Part shown: in pieces, positions 4,591-7,106 of the stretch
How positions within the stretch are numbered: position 1 is the stretch's first letter
Layout of the letters: the number at the start of each line of letters is the position of its first letter
Source: Thomasclavelia sp.
GTDB taxonomy: Bacteria > Bacillota_I > Bacilli_A > Erysipelotrichales > Erysipelotrichaceae
Length of the DNA stretch: 7,106 bases
Assembly: GCA_020024765.1 (NCBI GenBank)
Contig: JAHHTG010000060.1
Coordinates: 1-7,106 of the forward strand
Direction of reading: 5' to 3'
Notes under the pieces: generated by a model
Told to the model about the DNA's origin: nothing
Database searches by the model: none
Seen by the model: only the letters and a program-made list of their open reading frames with translations
Translations under genes and position numbers: made by a program

Positions 4591-6735
4591 ATGAAAATCG
4601 CATTAGCCGGAAACCCTAACTCGGGTAAAACCACACTATTCAATGCGTTGACAGGTTCTAACCAATATGTCGGTAACTGGCCTGGTGTAACAGTCGAAAA
4701 AAAGGAAGGTAAATTCCACGGTGACAAGGAAATCATCATTACTGACTTACCAGGTATCTATTCACTTTCACCATATACGCTAGAAGAAGTCGTAGCTCGT
4801 AATTATTTATTAGATGAAAAACCTGATGGTATCTTAAATATCGTTGATGGCTCAAACATCGAACGTAACTTATATCTAACTACTCAAATTATTGAATTAG
4901 GTATTCCAACAGTTGTCGCTATTAATATGATGGATATCGTTAACAAACGTGGCGATATCATCGATATCAAAAAATTAGAAGAACAACTAGGTGTTAAGGT
5001 TGTATCAATGTCAGCTCTAAACAAAGAAAATACTGATGAAGCAATCGAAACATTAAAGAAAGTTGTTGAAAGCAAGCCAACATATGTTTGCAAGCACCAC
5101 TTCGCTCCAGAGATTGAACATGCTTTAGCACATATTGAAGAAGCATGTCTTCATGAACTTGAAAGTGGTCAACAACGTTTCTATTCAATTAAATTATTTG
5201 AAAAAGATAAGAAAATCCAAGAAAAACTTCAATTATCTGAAGAAGTGTTGAAACATATTAATGCCGACATTAAAGAAGTTGAAGATAAATTAAATGACGA
5301 TTCAGAATCAATCATCACATCTGAAAGATATGCATATATTGAAAGCATCATCTCTTTTGTATACCAAAAGAAAAATCGTGAAGCTTTAACTGTATCAGAT
5401 AAGATTGACCGTTTTGTTACAAACCGTTGGTTAGCATTACCAATCTTCGTATTAGTTATGACTGCCGTATACTACTTATCAGTATCTGGTGGTGGTATTG
5501 GTACACTTGGTACTGACTGGGTAAATGATGTCTTATTCACTGAAATCATTCCGCCTGCAATTACAACTTTCCTAGAATCAATCAACACTGCTGGTTGGTT
5601 ACAAAGTTTAATCGTTGATGGTATTGTAGCTGGTCTAGGTGCTGTGCTTGGTTTCTTACCTCAAATGATTGTTCTATTTATCTGTTTAGCCTTACTTGAA
5701 GGTTGTGGTTACATGGCTCGTATCGCATTCATCATGGACCGTGTTTTCCGTAAATTTGGTTTAAGTGGTAAGTCATTTATCCCAATGTTAATCGGTGTTG
5801 GTTGTGGTGTTCCAGGTGTTATGGCTTCTCGTACAATCGAATCTGATCGTGACCGTAAGATGACAATCATGACAACAACTTTCATTCCATGTAGTGCTAA
5901 ACTTCCAGTTATCGCTATGATTGCTGGTGCATTATTTGGCGGTGAATGGTGGGTAGCTCCAAGCGCTTACTTCCTTGGTATGTTTGCTATCGTTACTTCT
6001 GGTATCATCTTAAAGAAGACTAAGGCTTTCGCTGGTGACCCTGCTCCATTCGTTATGGAATTACCTGCATACCATATGCCTACATTCTCTAACGTTTTCC
6101 ATTCAGTTTGGGAACGTGCATCGAGCTTCGTTAAGAAAGCTGGTTCAATCATCCTATTATCAACAATCTTCATTTGGTTTATTACTAACTTCGGTTTTGT
6201 AAACGGAAGCTTCGCTATGATTGATACAGCTGATGTTGCAAACTCAATCGCTGCTAAGATTGGTTCATTCATCGCTCCAATTTTCGCTCCATTAGGCTTT
6301 GGTGACTGGGGTTCAGCTGTTGCAACAGTTATGGGCTTAGTTGCAAAAGAAAATGTTGTCTCTACATTTGGTATCATCTATGGTTTCGCAGAAGTTGCTG
6401 AAGATGGTGTTGAATTCTGGGATGCATTACGTTCAACTTACACAGTTGTCTCTGCTTATTCATTATTAGCATTCAACTTACTATGTGCTCCATGTTTCGC
6501 CGCTATCGGTTCAATCAAACGTGAAATGAACAACGCTAAATGGACTTGGTTCGCAGTTCTTTACCAAACAATGTATGCATACCTTACTGCATTTGTTATC
6601 TACCAATTAGGTAACTTATTCGTCTTCGGTATCTTCGGTGTTGGTACTATCGTTGCCTTTGTTGTAGTTGGATTATTCCTATATGGTTTATTCAGAAAAC
6701 AAAGAGTAGACATGAACGAGGTATACAATGGTTAA
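4591..6735 (+). CDS. feoB: Ferrous iron transporter FeoB
   Basis: Inner-membrane Fe(II) uptake protein with an N-terminal G-protein domain. Nucleotide motifs: G1 GNPNSGKTT (7-15), G2 T34 in GVTVEKK, G3 DLPG (52-55), G4 NMMD (112-115), G5 SAL (141-143). Residues about 165-270 form the helical spacer (GDI-like) region. The membrane part (about 280-700) has the two Gate repeats and the conserved cysteines C372 (EGCGYMARIA), C405 (GVGCGVPG), C434 (FIPCSAKLP) and C632/C635 (LLCAPCFAA). At 714 residues it is full length and intact. AGGAGG (4579-4584) six bases before the ATG fixes the start. The small Cys-rich partner gene overlaps its last 8 bases. Fe(II) supply through FeoB suits an anaerobic or microaerobic life. 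Confidence 0.98.
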   Translation: MKIALAGNPNSGKTTLFNALTGSNQYVGNWPGVTVEKKEGKFHGDKEIIITDLPGIYSLSPYTLEEVVARNYLLDEKPDGILNIVDGSNIERNLYLTTQIIELGIPTVVAINMMDIVNKRGDIIDIKKLEEQLGVKVVSMSALNKENTDEAIETLKKVVESKPTYVCKHHFAPEIEHALAHIEEACLHELESGQQRFYSIKLFEKDKKIQEKLQLSEEVLKHINADIKEVEDKLNDDSESIITSERYAYIESIISFVYQKKNREALTVSDKIDRFVTNRWLALPIFVLVMTAVYYLSVSGGGIGTLGTDWVNDVLFTEIIPPAITTFLESINTAGWLQSLIVDGIVAGLGAVLGFLPQMIVLFICLALLEGCGYMARIAFIMDRVFRKFGLSGKSFIPMLIGVGCGVPGVMASRTIESDRDRKMTIMTTTFIPCSAKLPVIAMIAGALFGGEWWVAPSAYFLGMFAIVTSGIILKKTKAFAGDPAPFVMELPAYHMPTFSNVFHSVWERASSFVKKAGSIILLSTIFIWFITNFGFVNGSFAMIDTADVANSIAAKIGSFIAPIFAPLGFGDWGSAVATVMGLVAKENVVSTFGIIYGFAEVAEDGVEFWDALRSTYTVVSAYSLLAFNLLCAPCFAAIGSIKREMNNAKWTWFAVLYQTMYAYLTAFVIYQLGNLFVFGIFGVGTIVAFVVVGLFLYGLFRKQRVDMNEVYNG

Positions 6736-6910
6736 TTTCTTAACTGAGAACTTGGGCACAATCGCTGTTTCAGCGGTCTTAATCCTAATTGTTTATAAAA
6801 TCATTAAGTACTTACGCAAACCGGGCAGTTCATGTGCTGGTTGTGGAAATTCTGGTAATTGTGCACACTGTTCGACTGTTAAGCATATTAATGAAATAAA
6901 AATTAAATAA
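6728..6910 (+). CDS. FeoB-associated Cys-rich membrane protein
   Basis: This 60-residue protein has one membrane helix (about residues 9-28, followed by basic KYLRK) and a four-cysteine cluster C36-x2-C39-x5-C45-x2-C48. This is the form of the FeoB-associated Cys-rich membrane protein family found after feoB in many Firmicutes. The cysteines could bind iron or another metal, or act in redox, at the membrane surface; its exact role is not settled and may parallel that of FeoC. The ATG lies inside feoB (8-base overlap), with GAGG (6718-6721) six bases before it, so the two are translationally coupled. It is the last gene of the operon. Confidence 0.9.
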   Translation: MVNFLTENLGTIAVSAVLILIVYKIIKYLRKPGSSCAGCGNSGNCAHCSTVKHINEIKIK

Positions 6911-6932
6911 CGTTAAGCATGTTTCCCCCTAT

Positions 6933-6958
6933 TTCAAACAGTAACATGTTCAAACAGT
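6933..6958 (+). repeat. Short direct repeat TTCAAACAGT x2 in the feo 3' leader-out
   Basis: Two exact 10-base copies, 6933-6942 and 6949-6958, are 16 bases apart start to start and separated by AACATG. The AACATG can pair with CATGTT at 6919-6924. The repeat lies in the untranslated stretch between the last feo gene and the terminator. No function is evident. Confidence 0.4.
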
Positions 6959-6992
6959 CATCTAACTAACTGACCTTTAGTTGTTGACACTA

Positions 6993-7027
6993 AAAAGCAC
7001 AGGCGCTCCACCCTGTGCTTTTATTTT
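6993..7027. terminator. Strong terminator of the feo operon, probably bidirectional
   Basis: A perfect 11-bp stem AAAAGCACAGG/CCTGTGCTTTT (6993-7003 with 7012-7022) has an 8-base loop and T-rich DNA after it in the rightward direction (TTTTATTTTG). Read leftward, the stem ends in TTTTTA, so it can also stop a leftward gene. It lies 82 bases after the last feo stop codon. Confidence 0.9.
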
Positions 7028-7030
7028 GTT

Positions 7031-7105
7031 TTAAAAGCCATTACAAGAACATAAAACAAGCATCAGTAAATCAATCAAAGTTATCTTTAAGTATTCTCTA
7101 TAAGC
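7031..7105 (-). CDS. Possible C-terminal end of a leftward gene
   Basis: Read leftward from the window edge, one frame stays open for 24 codons and ends at TAA (7033-7031). It encodes a hydrophobic tail with LIDLLMLVL followed by CSCNGF. Its stop lies 8 bases before the terminator stem, which works in this direction too. The other two leftward frames close earlier (stops near 7101 and 7089). The stretch is too short to identify, and it could be chance. Confidence 0.3.
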   Translation of the reverse strand, partial: AYREYLKITLIDLLMLVLCSCNGF

Positions 7106-7106
7106 C

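Noticed and set aside
5967..6377. 136-codon leftward open frame inside feoB
   Set aside because: It lies wholly antisense to conserved FeoB membrane segments, has no recognisable domain, and arises from strong codon bias on the coding strand.
6933..6958. Direct repeat as the start of a CRISPR array
   Set aside because: There are only two 10-base copies with a 6-base gap; repeat and spacer sizes do not fit a CRISPR array, and no cas gene is present.
6984..6989. TTGACA as a -35 box after the feo operon
   Set aside because: The position 17 bases downstream reads TCCACC, and a terminator follows at once, so no promoter is supported.

Overview
The window is AT-rich DNA from a low-GC Gram-positive bacterium (Firmicutes/Bacillota). 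The evidence is Shine-Dalgarno sites close to AGGAGG, strong TATAAT boxes, a bifunctional class A penicillin-binding protein (so a cell wall), and a clostridia/erysipelotrich-style ferrous iron locus (feoA-feoA-feoB-small Cys-rich protein). UGA is used as a stop. An Erysipelotrichia-like host is my best guess, but it rests on general resemblance only.

Left part (1-2943): the first 26 codons of a leftward dnaE-like gene (DNA polymerase III alpha, PHP-domain start) diverge from a rightward 911-residue class A PBP, which ends in a strong intrinsic terminator. Both divergent genes have a TATAAT box 6-8 bases in front of the start codon and no Shine-Dalgarno, which suggests leaderless or near-leaderless mRNAs.

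Middle (2944-3512): about 310 bases without a convincing gene, holding a doubtful 47-codon leftward reading frame and weak hairpins. A 60-residue two-helix membrane protein follows, with its own promoter, Shine-Dalgarno and a perfect 12-bp terminator stem. That terminator also faces the end of the next, convergent gene.

Right part (3513-7022): a ferrous iron uptake locus. A leftward 129-residue DtxR/MntR-type metal-dependent repressor diverges from a rightward operon: feoA-like 1, feoA-like 2, feoB (714 residues) and a 60-residue FeoB-associated Cys-rich membrane protein that overlaps feoB by 8 bases. A 16-bp palindrome, GTTAGC-GGAT-GCTAAC, sits in the feo promoter across the -10. A second one with the same geometry, GTTAGT-ATTT-ACTAAC, lies just before the feoB ribosome site, next to a terminator-like hairpin at the end of feoA 2. 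The simplest reading is that the adjacent repressor binds these sites when metal is plentiful, and that feoB has a second control point inside the operon. A bidirectional terminator closes the operon, and the last 76 bases may hold the tail of a leftward gene.

No CRISPR array, tRNA, rRNA or insertion sequence is seen. The most useful observations are the paired palindromes, the hybrid metal site of the repressor and the repeated leaderless promoter layout.
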